Notes: generated from the sequence alone by a model not told the origin. A DNA stretch of 64,000 nucleotides from Sedimentibacter sp. SX930 (GCA_002155105.1 MUZD01000001.1:434001-498000); one strand, 5' to 3'. Shown: positions 32,122 through 41,964, counted from the stretch's first letter. Program-made: numbers and translations.

Positions 32122-32201
32122 AATTGTGCATCCTTTTGGTTGGTTCACCCTGAAAAGTATGGTATCCTTTCTATTATAATATTGATTTTGGAGGGAAAAC
32201 G

Positions 32202-32951
32202 TTGAGCGGATTAATCTATCGCAGCACCCATCGCATCAAAGGCTATGAATGTGACATAACCGGTGAGATCACTTTGCCATCGCTCGTCAACCTGATGATG
32301 GACTTGTCGGGCCAACAAAGCGATTCACTCGGGAACACGAATGATCAGATGTCCGAAAGAGGACTCAGTTGGATCATCGTGCAGTACGATATGCAAATTG
32401 AACGCATGCCGCACCGAGGCGAAGAAATCATCCTGGAAACGGAAGCGATGAGCTATAACCGTTTCTTCACCTATCGCCGCTTCCGGGCTTATGATGAAAG
32501 TGAACGACTGTGTGCGGAAGTGATGACGAACTTCGTCATGATGGACATCGAGACCCGTAAAATGGTCCAGATCCAAAAAGACCTGCTGACCGTCTATCAG
32601 GCTGATGAAATCCGGACGATGGTGCGCATGCAGAAGCCGATTCAACTGGAGCCGGAAAACCGCAAGGAACAGGATTTTCGCGTCAGATACTTGGATATCG
32701 ACTACAATCGCCATGTCAACAACGCCAAATATTTCGACTGGATCATCAACACGATCGACCCGAAATTCATCATGGATCACCAGATGACTGCCGTTACCAT
32801 CAAGTACGAGAAAGAAGTCGAATACGGCAACAGCATCACCAGCGTCATGTCGACGAAAGAAGTGGAGAACGGCGAAATCATCACCGCGCATCGCATCATG
32901 AACGGCGAAGACTTGGCCTGCGAAGCCCATATGATCTGGAAAAAAGTATAA
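32202..32951 (+). CDS. Acyl-ACP thioesterase (FatA/FatB family)
   Basis: 249 residues, double hotdog fold. It hydrolyses acyl-ACP to release free fatty acids. The N-terminal half has YECDITGEITLPSLVNLMMD and the C-terminal half the active-site-like DIDYNRHVNNAKYFDWI (about 164). The start is TTG at 32202, with TGGAGGGAAAACG in front; no ATG fits as well. A TATAAT lies at 32175-32180. Monocistronic, convergent with the ABC-F gene across a shared terminator. Confidence 0.9.
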   Translation: MSGLIYRSTHRIKGYECDITGEITLPSLVNLMMDLSGQQSDSLGNTNDQMSERGLSWIIVQYDMQIERMPHRGEEIILETEAMSYNRFFTYRRFRAYDESERLCAEVMTNFVMMDIETRKMVQIQKDLLTVYQADEIRTMVRMQKPIQLEPENRKEQDFRVRYLDIDYNRHVNNAKYFDWIINTIDPKFIMDHQMTAVTIKYEKEVEYGNSITSVMSTKEVENGEIITAHRIMNGEDLACEAHMIWKKV

Positions 32952-32955
32952 AAAG

Positions 32956-32997
32956 AAAGAAGGACAAACCGAATGCTCGGCTTGTCCTTCTTTTTTT
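32956..32997. terminator. Bidirectional terminator
   Basis: AAGAAGGACAA pairs with TTGTCCTTC, then T7; the minus strand also has Ts. It serves the thioesterase gene and the ABC-F gene. Confidence 0.85.
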
Positions 32998-33018
32998 GCA
33001 GGCTTTACAAGTGTTTTT

Positions 33019-34653
33019 TTATGCTTGTTCTTTATAAAGTGCGTTGATTCTTGCTTGAACGTCTTTATCTGCCAAGAAGTCTTCGTAAGTTGTTTCCATT
33101 CTGTCCACAACGCCGTTTGGAGTCACTTCGATGATACGGTTCGCAGTAGTGTTGATGAACTCGTAATCGTGTGAAGTGAATAATAACGCGCCTTTGAAGG
33201 CGATCATGCCGTCATTTAATGCAGTGATGGATTCAAGATCCAAGTGGTTCGTCGGATCATCCAATACCAAGACGTTTGCTTTGGAAAGCATCATTTTCGA
33301 AAGGATGATACGTACTTTTTCTCCCCCGGATAGGACAGAAACTTTCTTCATGACGTCTTCACCTGAGAACAGCATGCGGCCCAAAAAGCTGCGCAAGAAG
33401 GTATTGTCGTCCTCTTCTTTGCCTGCGAATTGGCGCAACCATTCCAAAATGGTGATGTCGGCAACCGGGAATTCATTCGTGTGGTCCTTCGGCAAGTAGC
33501 TTTGTGAAGTTGTAACGCCCCATTTGAAGGTACCGCCGTCAGCTTCCATTTCACCCATCAAAATTTTGAAGAGGGTGGAAGTAGCGATATCTTTGCGGCT
33601 GGCGAAAGCGACTTTATCGTTTTTGTTCAACGCAAAGCTGATGTTGTCCAAAATTTTGACGCCATCGATTGTTTTGGAAAGGTTCGAAACAATCAATAAG
33701 TCATTACCGATTTCGCGTTCCGGAGTGAAGCCGACGAAAGGATATTTACGGGAGGATGGTTGAATATCATCCAATGTGATTTTGTCCAAGGTCTTTTTAC
33801 GTGAAGTCGCTTGTTTGGATTTCGATGCATTTGCACTGAATCGCGCGATGAAGTCCTGCAATTCCTTGATCTGCTCTTCTTTTTTCGAATTGGAATCAGC
33901 AGCCAATTTAGCGGCCAATTGACTGGATTGCATCCAGAAGTCATAGTTTCCGACATAAAGTTTGATCTTTCCGAAGTCGACGTCACACATGTGCGTACAA
34001 ACCGTGTTCAGGAAGTGACGGTCATGGGAAACAACGATAACGGTATTCGGGAAGTTGATCAGGAACTCGGATAACCATTCGATGGATTCTTTGTCCAAAC
34101 CGTTTGTCGGCTCGTCCAATAGCAATACGTCAGGTTTGCCGAATAATGCTTGCGCCAGCAAAACTTTTACTTTTTGCGGCTCCAGCAAGTCACTCATCTG
34201 CTTGTAGTGCAAGTCTTCACCGATTCCTAAACCTTGCAAGAGACTTGCAGCATCGGATTCGGCTTCCCATCCATCCAATTCAGCAAATTCGCCTTCAAGT
34301 TCGCCGGCTCTGATGCCGTCTTCTTCTGTGAAATCAGTTTTTGCATAAATGGCATTTTTTTCATCCATGATGGCATAAAGACGTTTGTGACCCATGATGA
34401 CAGTGTCCAATACTTGATGGTCTTCGAAACCATAGTGATTCTGGTTCAGTACAGCTAAACGTTCATTTGGATCTAAAATGATGTCGCCGGTTGTGGGCTG
34501 GATGACGCCTGATAAAATCTTCAAGAAAGTAGATTTTCCAGCTCCATTGGCACCGATGACGCCATAGCAGTTACCAGGGGTGAACTTTAGGTTGACATTG
34601 TCAAACAACTTGCGATCGGAAAATTGTAGGCTGACATTTGATACGGTAATCAT
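33019..34653 (-). CDS. ABC-F family ATPase (YkpA/YbiT type)
   Basis: 544 residues with two ABC domains and no membrane segment. Walker A GANGAGKSTFLK (about 34); Walker B LLLDEPTNGLD (about 170) and LVLDDPTNHLD (about 455); an inter-domain linker around residues 240-300. The second Walker A is degenerate (ASRKDIATSTLFK), which fits the YkpA/YbiT branch. ABC-F proteins act at the ribosome E site; some give antibiotic resistance, but this branch is usually a housekeeping translation factor. Monocistronic. Confidence 0.88.
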   Translation of the reverse strand: MITVSNVSLQFSDRKLFDNVNLKFTPGNCYGVIGANGAGKSTFLKILSGVIQPTTGDIILDPNERLAVLNQNHYGFEDHQVLDTVIMGHKRLYAIMDEKNAIYAKTDFTEEDGIRAGELEGEFAELDGWEAESDAASLLQGLGIGEDLHYKQMSDLLEPQKVKVLLAQALFGKPDVLLLDEPTNGLDKESIEWLSEFLINFPNTVIVVSHDRHFLNTVCTHMCDVDFGKIKLYVGNYDFWMQSSQLAAKLAADSNSKKEEQIKELQDFIARFSANASKSKQATSRKKTLDKITLDDIQPSSRKYPFVGFTPEREIGNDLLIVSNLSKTIDGVKILDNISFALNKNDKVAFASRKDIATSTLFKILMGEMEADGGTFKWGVTTSQSYLPKDHTNEFPVADITILEWLRQFAGKEEDDNTFLRSFLGRMLFSGEDVMKKVSVLSGGEKVRIILSKMMLSKANVLVLDDPTNHLDLESITALNDGMIAFKGALLFTSHDYEFINTTANRIIEVTPNGVVDRMETTYEDFLADKDVQARINALYKEQA

Positions 34654-34908
34654 TTTTTTACATTCCTCAATTCTTGTTTATAGTCAATTAATTCTAGCAT
34701 ATTCCTGAAAAAATAAAAGGATTTTAACAGAGTGTTTACAAAAAACGAGTGAGATTGTTTCTTTTGTGGCAATCGTTCGTACTGGTTTGTTGCAATATTG
34801 CTGTTATTTTACGGATGGCAACCAATACTCATGGACATTTTTTTTAAATGAGAAAATGGTAAGTTTTTTTGGGTTAGCGCTCCCAATTATAGTAACAGGA
34901 GGAATGCC

Positions 34909-34947
34909 GTGATAGAATGGACAAAATCGAAACAGAAAGTTGGCTGA
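34909..34947 (+). CDS. 12-residue upstream ORF before brnQ
   Basis: AGGAGGA (34897-34903) lies 5 nt before GTG 34909, which opens a 12-codon ORF (MIEWTKSKQKVG, GTG read as Met) ending in TGA 34945-34947. brnQ starts in the same frame 6 nt later and has no good ribosome binding site of its own. Translation of brnQ may therefore depend on termination and re-initiation after this peptide. Confidence 0.4.
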   Translation: MIEWTKSKQKVG

Positions 34948-34953
34948 GACTTA

Positions 34954-36303
34954 ATGGATAAGAAATTATCGAATAAAGAATATATATACATAGGCTCCAT
35001 GCTCTTCGGCTTATTTTTCGGTGCCGGCAACCTGATTTTCCCGGTCCATATGGGACAATTGGCTGGCCAAAACTTGATTCCGGCGATATTGGGATTTATC
35101 GTGACGGCAGTGGGGCTGCCGTTTTTGGGTATCGTGGCGATGGGGCTGTCCGGTAAAGAAAGCCTGCTGGAAATGGCGAGCAAAATCCATCCGAAGTACG
35201 GCGTGTTTTTCACCGCGGCACTCTATCTGACGATCGGACCCTTCTTTGCGACACCGCGTACCGCGACGGTCTCGTTCGAGGCAGCTTTTGCTCCTTATTT
35301 GGATCCTTCAATGACAAAAATGGCGCTGTTCCTGTTCTCGTTGCTTTTCTTTGCAGCTGTGCTGTGGTTTTCCCTGAAGCCATCGGAAATATTGAAATGG
35401 GTCGGCAAGGTACTGAACCCGATTTTTCTGGTTTTTCTTTCGATTCTGATCCTCTTCGGCTTTTTTGCGCCGATGGGTACAGCGAATGAAATACCGGTGG
35501 ATGCCAGCTATCAGACAGGCGCATTCTTCAAAGGCTTTTTGGAAGGGTACAACACGATGGATGCGTTGGCTTCCTTGGCTTTCGGCATCATCGTCGTAAC
35601 GACGATCCAAGGCCTGGGCGTCACAAAGCCAGCAACGATTGCGAAGGACACGATAAAATCCGGAACGATCAGCATGTTGTTGATGGCTGTCATTTACGGA
35701 TCGCTGGTTTACTTGGGCGCAACCAGCCGTGGTGTTTTTGAAATCAGCGACAACGGCGGTATCGCTTTGGCGCAGATCTCAAACGAGTACTTCGGCATCT
35801 TCGGTGCTGTCCTGTTTGCTGTCATCATCACCGTTGCCTGTTTAAAAACGGCAATCGGGCTGGTCACAGCCATCAGTGAAACGTTCGTGCTTATGTTTCC
35901 TGGCTCATTGGACTACAAAAAATACGTCTATCTTTTCACAGCCATTTCCTTCGGTTTGGCGAATCTGGGCTTGAGCCAGATCATCGCCTTCTCGATTCCG
36001 GTGTTGATGTTCCTTTATCCACTCGCAATCACTTTAATTTTGCTGTCGATCACGAGCAGCCTGTTCAATGACCGGACGATCGTCTACCAGATGACGACCC
36101 TGTTCACCTTGCCTTTCGCAACCATTGATTTCCTGAAGGCTTTGCCGCAGGGAATCAAGGACGCTGTCGGCATGAATGGTATCATCGCCTGGACCGATTC
36201 AGCGATTCCTTTATCAGATATCGGAATGGGGTGGCTGATCCCATCCGTGATCGGTTTTGCGATCGGCTTGGCAGTTTCGAAAAACAATAAATTAGCCCAA
36301 TAA
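34954..36303 (+). CDS. brnQ: Branched-chain amino acid:cation symporter
   Basis: 449 residues, about twelve membrane spans. The N-terminal KEYIYIGSMLFGLFFGAGNLIFP block is the family signature (LFFGAGNLIFP), with PRTATVSFE (about 92) and FGIIVVTTIQGLGV (about 202) further in. It imports Leu, Ile and Val with a cation. It is not linked to the leu operon 27 kb away. The start codon lacks a clear Shine-Dalgarno, but a 12-codon ORF with AGGAGG ends 6 nt earlier. A long hairpin follows the stop. Confidence 0.95.
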   Translation: MDKKLSNKEYIYIGSMLFGLFFGAGNLIFPVHMGQLAGQNLIPAILGFIVTAVGLPFLGIVAMGLSGKESLLEMASKIHPKYGVFFTAALYLTIGPFFATPRTATVSFEAAFAPYLDPSMTKMALFLFSLLFFAAVLWFSLKPSEILKWVGKVLNPIFLVFLSILILFGFFAPMGTANEIPVDASYQTGAFFKGFLEGYNTMDALASLAFGIIVVTTIQGLGVTKPATIAKDTIKSGTISMLLMAVIYGSLVYLGATSRGVFEISDNGGIALAQISNEYFGIFGAVLFAVIITVACLKTAIGLVTAISETFVLMFPGSLDYKKYVYLFTAISFGLANLGLSQIIAFSIPVLMFLYPLAITLILLSITSSLFNDRTIVYQMTTLFTLPFATIDFLKALPQGIKDAVGMNGIIAWTDSAIPLSDIGMGWLIPSVIGFAIGLAVSKNNKLAQ

Positions 36304-36360
36304 CGGCAGAAAAAGAAGGTCAGGAGCGCGTAGCTCTTGGCCTTCTTCTTTCTGCCGTTA
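36301..36360 (+). terminator. Long hairpin after brnQ
   Basis: TAACGGCAGAAA pairs with TTTCTGCCGTTA, with inner AGAAGG/CCTTCT and GAGC/GCTC. The stem is near-complete over 60 bp, but no T run follows, so it may act in RNA stability as well as termination. Confidence 0.6.
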
Positions 36361-36411
36361 TATAGGAATTTATGAAATGTTTCATGCGTTCCAAATCGTT
36401 GGCTAGCTTCA

Positions 36412-36511
36412 CGGGTTAGCCCTTCGGAAATTAGATAAATTGGGCCTATTGCGCTCTACGATGCTCAGTCGGTCCAATTTCCTAAATTTCATTCAGGGCT
36501 GAACGAACCCG
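36412..36511. repeat. 100-bp nested inverted repeat between brnQ and ppk
   Basis: CGGGTT (36412-36417) matches AACCCG (36506-36511), AGCCC (36418-36422) matches GGGCT (36496-36500), and 36426-36446 is an imperfect complement of 36471-36490 (core AAATTGGGCC/GGTCCAATTT). It forms one long hairpin with about a 25-nt loop. It encodes no protein that I can see. Confidence 0.65.
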
Positions 36512-36522
36512 TTCCGCTTTTC

Positions 36523-38673
36523 TTATTTTTTGAATCTGCGTTGGATTTTTTTTAACCATGAATCTTTCTCAGTAAGCATTGGAATTTCTTTTTCCTTATT
36601 CGCCAGTTCCATGAAGTACTTTTGTGCATCCACCGCTGGTTCATCGTTACGGACGTGTCGATAGGTCCCGTCAGGGTGCAGTTCGCGCGCTTTCGTGTTG
36701 TCGGCGAGGTAGACATCCATCAAAGACAGGATTTCCTTCTTGATGGCTTTGTCCAGGATCGGAAACTCTATTTCGACGCGTTTGATCATATTGCGGGTCA
36801 TCATGTCAGCGGAAGAAAGAAAAAGATTTTCATCCCCATTATGATGGAAATAGTAGATCCGGCTATGCTCCAGGAAGCGGCCGACGATGCTGCGGACATG
36901 GATGTTCTCGCTGACGCCCGGCACTTGGGGTTTCAGGCAGCAGATGCCGCGGATGATCAAATCGACCCGGACGCCGGCTTGGCTGGCTTCGTACAGTTTC
37001 ATGATGACGCGTTTATCGGTCAAGGAATTCATTTTCGCGATGATATGCCCATTCCCGAATTGTTCATGCGAGGAGATTTCGTCATCGATGTACTCGATGA
37101 AGGAATCACGGATTTCGAATGGGGACACGTGCAGATGATTGTACTCCGGTTGATCGGAATAGCCGCTCAAGTAGTTGAAGAAGTTAGTGGCATCCTCGCC
37201 GATTTCCTTATTGGCGGTGAAGATGGCCATATCGGTATAAAGTCTGGCTGTCTTATCGTTATAATTGCCGGTAGCCAGATGGACATAGCGGACGATCCGG
37301 TCATGATGTTTCTTTACGACCATCGTGATCTTGCTGTGGGTCTTCAAGTGGGTCATCCCGTAAAGGACATGTGCACCGGCTTCTTCCAATTCCTTGGCCC
37401 ATTGCACATTGTTCTCTTCGTCGAAACGGGCTTTCAGTTCGACAAGCACGGTGACCTGTTTGCCGGATTCGGCTGCCGTCTTCAACCCTTCGATTATCGG
37501 CGAATCTTTGCTGACGCGGTAAAGGGTCTGCTTGATGGCGATCGTATCCTCATCTTCAGCGGCGCTCTTGATGAAATCGACGACCGGATCGAACGAATCA
37601 TAGGGATGGTGCAAGAAGACGTCCTGCTTTTCGACCACATCAAAGATGTCTTTTCCTGAAAGATCACTCGGTGTGACCGGTGAGAAGCCAGGGTAAACGT
37701 CATCCGGCGAAGCAATCGCCAGATGACGCGTCAATTTGCTGAGGAAAGTAAGATCCAATGGGCCATCGATCAGGTAGACATCGCGATCGTCAAGATCCAG
37801 TTCTGTCTGCAGAAAGCGCACATCTCCCTGTAGTGAATCGATTGTATCGCGTGTGTCGACTTCAAGGCGGACTGCCATTCCGTTTTTGCGCTTCTTCAGG
37901 TAATCCTGGATGACCAAAAGCAGATCATCCGCACCATCCTCATGCAATTCCAAATCGGCATTACGTGTGATCCGGCAGCTGAAACTGTTCGTGACAGTGA
38001 AACCTTTGAATAAGGTATGGATGAAATGGCGCACAACATCTTCCAACAGGACGATGCCGATATCGTTTTTGTCCTCATCCAACAAGATGAACCGTTGCAG
38101 CGGTGAGGGAACAGGCACAATCGCAACCCGGGTCGTGTCCTCCTTCTCCAAGTTGATGAAAATATGGATCAGTTTGTTGTTCAAGTTAGGGAAGGGGCGG
38201 TATGCATCGATCCCTAGCGGCGTCAAAGCGGGAAAAATTTGCTCGTGGAAAGTTTCTTCTACGATAGCAAATTCACTTTTGGAAAGATCGCTGATTTTTT
38301 TGATGCGGACATTCTTTTCAGCCAATTTATTCAAAAGTTCATAATAGTACTCGTATTGTAAGGCGATGTTATCGTTATTCTTATCGGAGATAGCAGACAA
38401 CTGTTCAAGAGGTCTCATATCGGTTTTGGTGTCGGTCAAATGATAGCCAAGTTTGAACTGATCCTGTAATCCGGCAACTCGAACCATGTAGAATTCATCA
38501 AGATTGGAACTTGCTATGGATAAAAAGTTCAGCTGTTCAAGCAAAGGGTTCTGAGGATCTTTTGCTTCCTCAATGACACGTTTGTTGAATTCCAGCCAAC
38601 TCAACTCTCGATTGAAATAATAATCTGCATGAGCAAGATTGGGTTTACTATCTGATTCCATCATATTACACAT
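36523..38673 (-). CDS. ppk1: Polyphosphate kinase 1
   Basis: 716 residues. It makes inorganic polyphosphate from ATP through a phospho-histidine. Signatures: NRELSWLEFNKRV near the N terminus, LKARFDEENNVQWAKELE (about 405), THLKTHSKITMVVK with the likely phosphorylated His (about 445) and VGRFLEHSRIYYF with the second active His (about 602). The start is uncertain: ATGs at codons 1, 4 and 5 compete with no strong ribosome binding site. ppx lies 42 bp upstream on the same strand, so synthesis and breakdown of polyphosphate are co-encoded. Confidence 0.95.
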   Translation of the reverse strand: MCNMMESDSKPNLAHADYYFNRELSWLEFNKRVIEEAKDPQNPLLEQLNFLSIASSNLDEFYMVRVAGLQDQFKLGYHLTDTKTDMRPLEQLSAISDKNNDNIALQYEYYYELLNKLAEKNVRIKKISDLSKSEFAIVEETFHEQIFPALTPLGIDAYRPFPNLNNKLIHIFINLEKEDTTRVAIVPVPSPLQRFILLDEDKNDIGIVLLEDVVRHFIHTLFKGFTVTNSFSCRITRNADLELHEDGADDLLLVIQDYLKKRKNGMAVRLEVDTRDTIDSLQGDVRFLQTELDLDDRDVYLIDGPLDLTFLSKLTRHLAIASPDDVYPGFSPVTPSDLSGKDIFDVVEKQDVFLHHPYDSFDPVVDFIKSAAEDEDTIAIKQTLYRVSKDSPIIEGLKTAAESGKQVTVLVELKARFDEENNVQWAKELEEAGAHVLYGMTHLKTHSKITMVVKKHHDRIVRYVHLATGNYNDKTARLYTDMAIFTANKEIGEDATNFFNYLSGYSDQPEYNHLHVSPFEIRDSFIEYIDDEISSHEQFGNGHIIAKMNSLTDKRVIMKLYEASQAGVRVDLIIRGICCLKPQVPGVSENIHVRSIVGRFLEHSRIYYFHHNGDENLFLSSADMMTRNMIKRVEIEFPILDKAIKKEILSLMDVYLADNTKARELHPDGTYRHVRNDEPAVDAQKYFMELANKEKEIPMLTEKDSWLKKIQRRFKK

Positions 38674-38715
38674 CCGTTCGTTCGATTTGTAAGCTTTATT
38701 TATAACATAATTTTG

Positions 38716-40254
38716 TTAATACTTTGTAAATATAATGTTAAGTTTACCGCTCAAAAGGCGCTCGATGTGTTTGCGTTGACGCTCTGCGCGGTACTCTTCG
38801 GCTAGAATGTCACCTTTGTAATAGAGCACGAGATCGTGCCCATTCTTTGTCTTATTGATTTTGATGTCTTGGATGACTTCCATATGGGAGTCATTGATGG
38901 CGTCAGCGAATTTGATGATGCCACCGAATGATTGCAGCTGATCGATCTGGGTCACTGTGTACCAATCCGTAAAGCCCAGCAGGTATTGGTTGACGAGCGA
39001 CCGGTTTTTGAAACTGGCCAATAAAGCGATACTTACCCGTTCCTTGTGGCTGATACCATCCAAGTCGCTGTTGGAAATGATGTAGAAAGTATGCTGCGAG
39101 CTGGCGCCCGTCTCGACGAATTGCCCGAGGTAATAAAGATAGCTTCCGAAATGCAATAGTTTTTCCATCTCCGGATTCTTGTCAAAAATACCCAGTCGGC
39201 ACAATTCCTCATACAGCATATCGACCAATTTCACTCTTTGTTGTGCGACATGCGCTAAGGTGTGGTAGCTGGCGGCCAGTCTGCTCACCGTTTGAGCTGC
39301 TATGTTGAAAACGCTGAAGGCTTTATTTTCGTACTTGTTGTTGAGGAATTCCATCACGATGCCTTCGCGTAAGCCTTTATTGCTGAACAGGAATACTGGG
39401 GCCTTCACTTCATCGAAGAGGGTATTGAATACCACGTTCGCGGGTATGATCAGATCGGTGCGGTCCCGGCTCAGCCCATCCAGATTCTGCAGCTGCGCAA
39501 TGCTCAATGATTGGAACAAATCCACTGTCTTTTGGAGGTCATTTCGGTACATGCGGTAACCGTGCACGCCTGCTAATCGATAATTGACTTGGCGTTGGTG
39601 GACATTCGCGATGCTGCGGGCAGAGCCGCCCATAGCTACGATCGGCACTTGTTTCTTGCTGAGCCATTTGATTGATTTGAACTGTTCCTTCACAAATTCC
39701 TGCATCTTCTTAATCGCTTTCGGGTCATTGTGAGCCTTGCCGTCGAAGAACATCTGCTTCAGGGTCACGACCCCAAAAGGGAAACTATGATACTGCTGCA
39801 GCTCCTTATTCTCATAGTAAGTGACTTCTGTGCTGCCGCCGCCGATGTCGATCGTGATACCGCTAGGGAATTGGGTCGTATGCAGAACGGCATAATTCCC
39901 ATAATAGGCTTCTTTTTCTTCCGGCAACAACAGCATTTCGATTCCGGTCTTCTTGCGTACTTGCGCGATGATGTCGTCGCGGTTGATGGATTGGCGGATA
40001 GCGGCTGTTGCTACCGGCATCAGGGTGCTGACTTGATACTGATCAGCGACCGATTTGAAACTTTTCAGGACTTTGATGAGGACATCGATCCCTGCTTGGG
40101 ACATCTTTTTCTTTTTGTCCAAATACTGAAACAGGCGTGCGGGGGTCTTGATATTTTGGACTTGGAACATCGTAAAGTGTTCATCGATTTCAAAGATGAC
40201 CAACCGGATGGTATTGGATCCGATATCGATTAAACCTATTCTCTCTAATAACAT
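38716..40254 (-). CDS. ppx: Exopolyphosphatase (Ppx/GppA family)
   Basis: 512 residues. The ASKHA phosphate-binding loops are GLIDIGSNTIRLV near the N terminus and ITIDIGGGSTEVTY (about 140); GGSARSIAN lies further on. The C-terminal part is an HD-like helical domain. It removes terminal phosphates from polyphosphate or the 5' phosphate of pppGpp. The start at 40254 follows AGAAGGAGACGTTC; the frame extends 14 codons further upstream without such a site. It is first of the ppx-ppk pair. Confidence 0.93.
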   Translation of the reverse strand: MLLERIGLIDIGSNTIRLVIFEIDEHFTMFQVQNIKTPARLFQYLDKKKKMSQAGIDVLIKVLKSFKSVADQYQVSTLMPVATAAIRQSINRDDIIAQVRKKTGIEMLLLPEEKEAYYGNYAVLHTTQFPSGITIDIGGGSTEVTYYENKELQQYHSFPFGVVTLKQMFFDGKAHNDPKAIKKMQEFVKEQFKSIKWLSKKQVPIVAMGGSARSIANVHQRQVNYRLAGVHGYRMYRNDLQKTVDLFQSLSIAQLQNLDGLSRDRTDLIIPANVVFNTLFDEVKAPVFLFSNKGLREGIVMEFLNNKYENKAFSVFNIAAQTVSRLAASYHTLAHVAQQRVKLVDMLYEELCRLGIFDKNPEMEKLLHFGSYLYYLGQFVETGASSQHTFYIISNSDLDGISHKERVSIALLASFKNRSLVNQYLLGFTDWYTVTQIDQLQSFGGIIKFADAINDSHMEVIQDIKINKTKNGHDLVLYYKGDILAEEYRAERQRKHIERLLSGKLNIIFTKY

Positions 40255-40554
40255 GAACGTCTCCTTCTGAATCCCGGATCTTCCAAGATTCCTCACTTTC
40301 CATTCTACTGGAATTCGGCAGGTTTGTCATAAAATTATCTTTTTCATATGCCGATTTAGGCAAGTAAAGTGGACTTTTTGTTACAGCGGGGAATCTTATG
40401 TTACGGGCAGGTTACAAAACTGTTCGCTAAAAGGCAAAATACGCACCGGTTGAATCATTTGATATGAAACGGTAAAAGGAATGCAACCCTCCGTTAAGGG
40501 AAATTCGATATAATAAAGGAGCATTTTCCAACGAGAAAAGAGAGGCGTGAGATT

Positions 40555-41739
40555 TTGAATCATAAAAAGCGTATAGGGAAACTGATGTTGGCCGGCTTGG
40601 CAGCAAGTCTGACCCTTTCCATTACACAAGTTCAAGGTTCCACCTTAGATACCTTAACCCAAGAAGAACAAAAGACGGAAGCTCAAATCGCTTCTGTGGA
40701 AGTGACGATCGGTGAAACACTAGAGTCAATCAACCTGAAGCAGATGGGGATCGATGATCTAAAAGCACAGATTGATGCGACTGAAGAAAGCCAAATCGAA
40801 ACAAAAGCAGCCATCGAAGCGCAAAAAGCATTGATTGCTTCACGGAAAGAACAGCTTAAAACACGGCTCGTTGCTTTGCAGATTTCTGATGCAACGAAGA
40901 ACCAAGTATTGATGTTACTGGATTCCGAAAATTTTGCCGATTTCATCAACAAAGCGTATGTAATCAGCCAATTGCAGTCTGCTGATAATGAACAGATCAA
41001 AACTGCCATTTCCGAAGAAGAGAAACTGGTGGCATTGGAAGAACAGTTAGCTGATGAAATCCAAACAGTCAAGGCTGCAGAGAGCCGCCTAAAATCCGAA
41101 TCGACTGCGTTGGCGGAAGAATTGACTTCTTTGAAAGGCATCCTATCCGACAACCAAACTGTTTTGTCCCAAGTGAAAACGGAGTATGCGGATGAAGCTG
41201 CCCGTTTGGCTGCCGAAGAAGCGCAAGCAAACGCTGATGCAGAGGCGGTTGCAGCTGCATCCAAAGCGGCGGAAGAGCAGCAACTTGCGGAATCGAGCAG
41301 CGCAGTTGCGGTTGCCGAATCTGCATCGTCTGCAGCTTCATCGTCCGTTCAAGCACCGGTCAGCCAAATCACAGACAGTTCCGTTGCCGCTGTTGTAACG
41401 GCGCCTGTCGTGACTGTTACGGCTCCGACTGTGACAGAAACACCAGCCGCGCAGGGCAAGACCTTGGTCGTATCGGCAACAGCCTATTCGCGCCACGAAG
41501 CGGGGTTATCCAACTTTACCGCTACTGGCATCGACTTGTCGGTCAATCCGATGGTCATTGCTGTAGATCCTTCCGTGATTCCGTTGGGAAGTCTGGTCAA
41601 CGTACCGGGCTACGGTATCGCGATTGCAGGAGATACCGGTGGAGCAATCGTAGGGAACAAAATAGACTTGCACATGGAAAACCTGAATGCCGCACTTGCT
41701 TTCGGCAGACAGACTTTGACGATCACGATATTACAATAA
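40555..41739 (+). CDS. Secreted coiled-coil protein with C-terminal 3D domain
   Basis: 394 residues. A signal peptide (about 1-28) is followed by a long coiled coil (about 30-245, many Glu/Lys/Ala heptads), an Ala/Ser-rich linker and a 3D domain of the double-psi beta-barrel type. The three Asp residues of the 3D motif are in VIAVDPSVIPLG, IAGDTGGAI and NKIDLHM. Such proteins act on peptidoglycan, as lytic transglycosylases or resuscitation-like factors. The start is TTG 40555 after GAGAGGCGTGAGA. Monocistronic with a strong terminator. Confidence 0.85.
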   Translation: MNHKKRIGKLMLAGLAASLTLSITQVQGSTLDTLTQEEQKTEAQIASVEVTIGETLESINLKQMGIDDLKAQIDATEESQIETKAAIEAQKALIASRKEQLKTRLVALQISDATKNQVLMLLDSENFADFINKAYVISQLQSADNEQIKTAISEEEKLVALEEQLADEIQTVKAAESRLKSESTALAEELTSLKGILSDNQTVLSQVKTEYADEAARLAAEEAQANADAEAVAAASKAAEEQQLAESSSAVAVAESASSAASSSVQAPVSQITDSSVAAVVTAPVVTVTAPTVTETPAAQGKTLVVSATAYSRHEAGLSNFTATGIDLSVNPMVIAVDPSVIPLGSLVNVPGYGIAIAGDTGGAIVGNKIDLHMENLNAALAFGRQTLTITILQ

Positions 41740-41744
41740 AAAAT

Positions 41745-41791
41745 AAAGAATCGGGCTATCTCAAGAAAATTGAGGCAGCCCGATTCTTTTT
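41745..41791 (+). terminator. Rho-independent terminator
   Basis: AAAGAATCGGGCT pairs with AGCCCGATTCTTT, with an inner CTCAA/TTGAG, then Ts. Confidence 0.88.
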
Positions 41792-41828
41792 GATCGGTTT
41801 GTTAGCCAATCTCCAAACTCCTCAAAGT

Positions 41829-41964
41829 CCCCAACTCCGATGAAGCGAAGATTGGCCGGAGTTGAGGGGATGGAATCAATTGCTCCTCCGGCGAGCCTCC
41901 ATTCGTCGGAGGTCGCACCACGGTCGTCTTTTCAGCTCCGTCCAAGCCAAGTCTCCCCGGAGCT
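41829..41964. repeat. Intergenic hairpin-triplet repeat, locus C
   Basis: Three hairpins at about 50-bp spacing: CCCCAACTCCG 41829-41839 with CGGAGTTGAGGGG 41857-41869; CCTCCG 41885-41890 with CGGAGG 41907-41912; AGCTCCG 41934-41940 with CGGAGCT 41958-41964. A trailing CTCCTCCGG lies near 41992. Same plan as loci A and B. Confidence 0.7.

Noticed and set aside
33019-34653. Antibiotic-resistance ABC-F protein
   Set aside because: The sequence follows the YkpA/YbiT housekeeping branch, and no leader-peptide attenuator of the resistance type was seen upstream.
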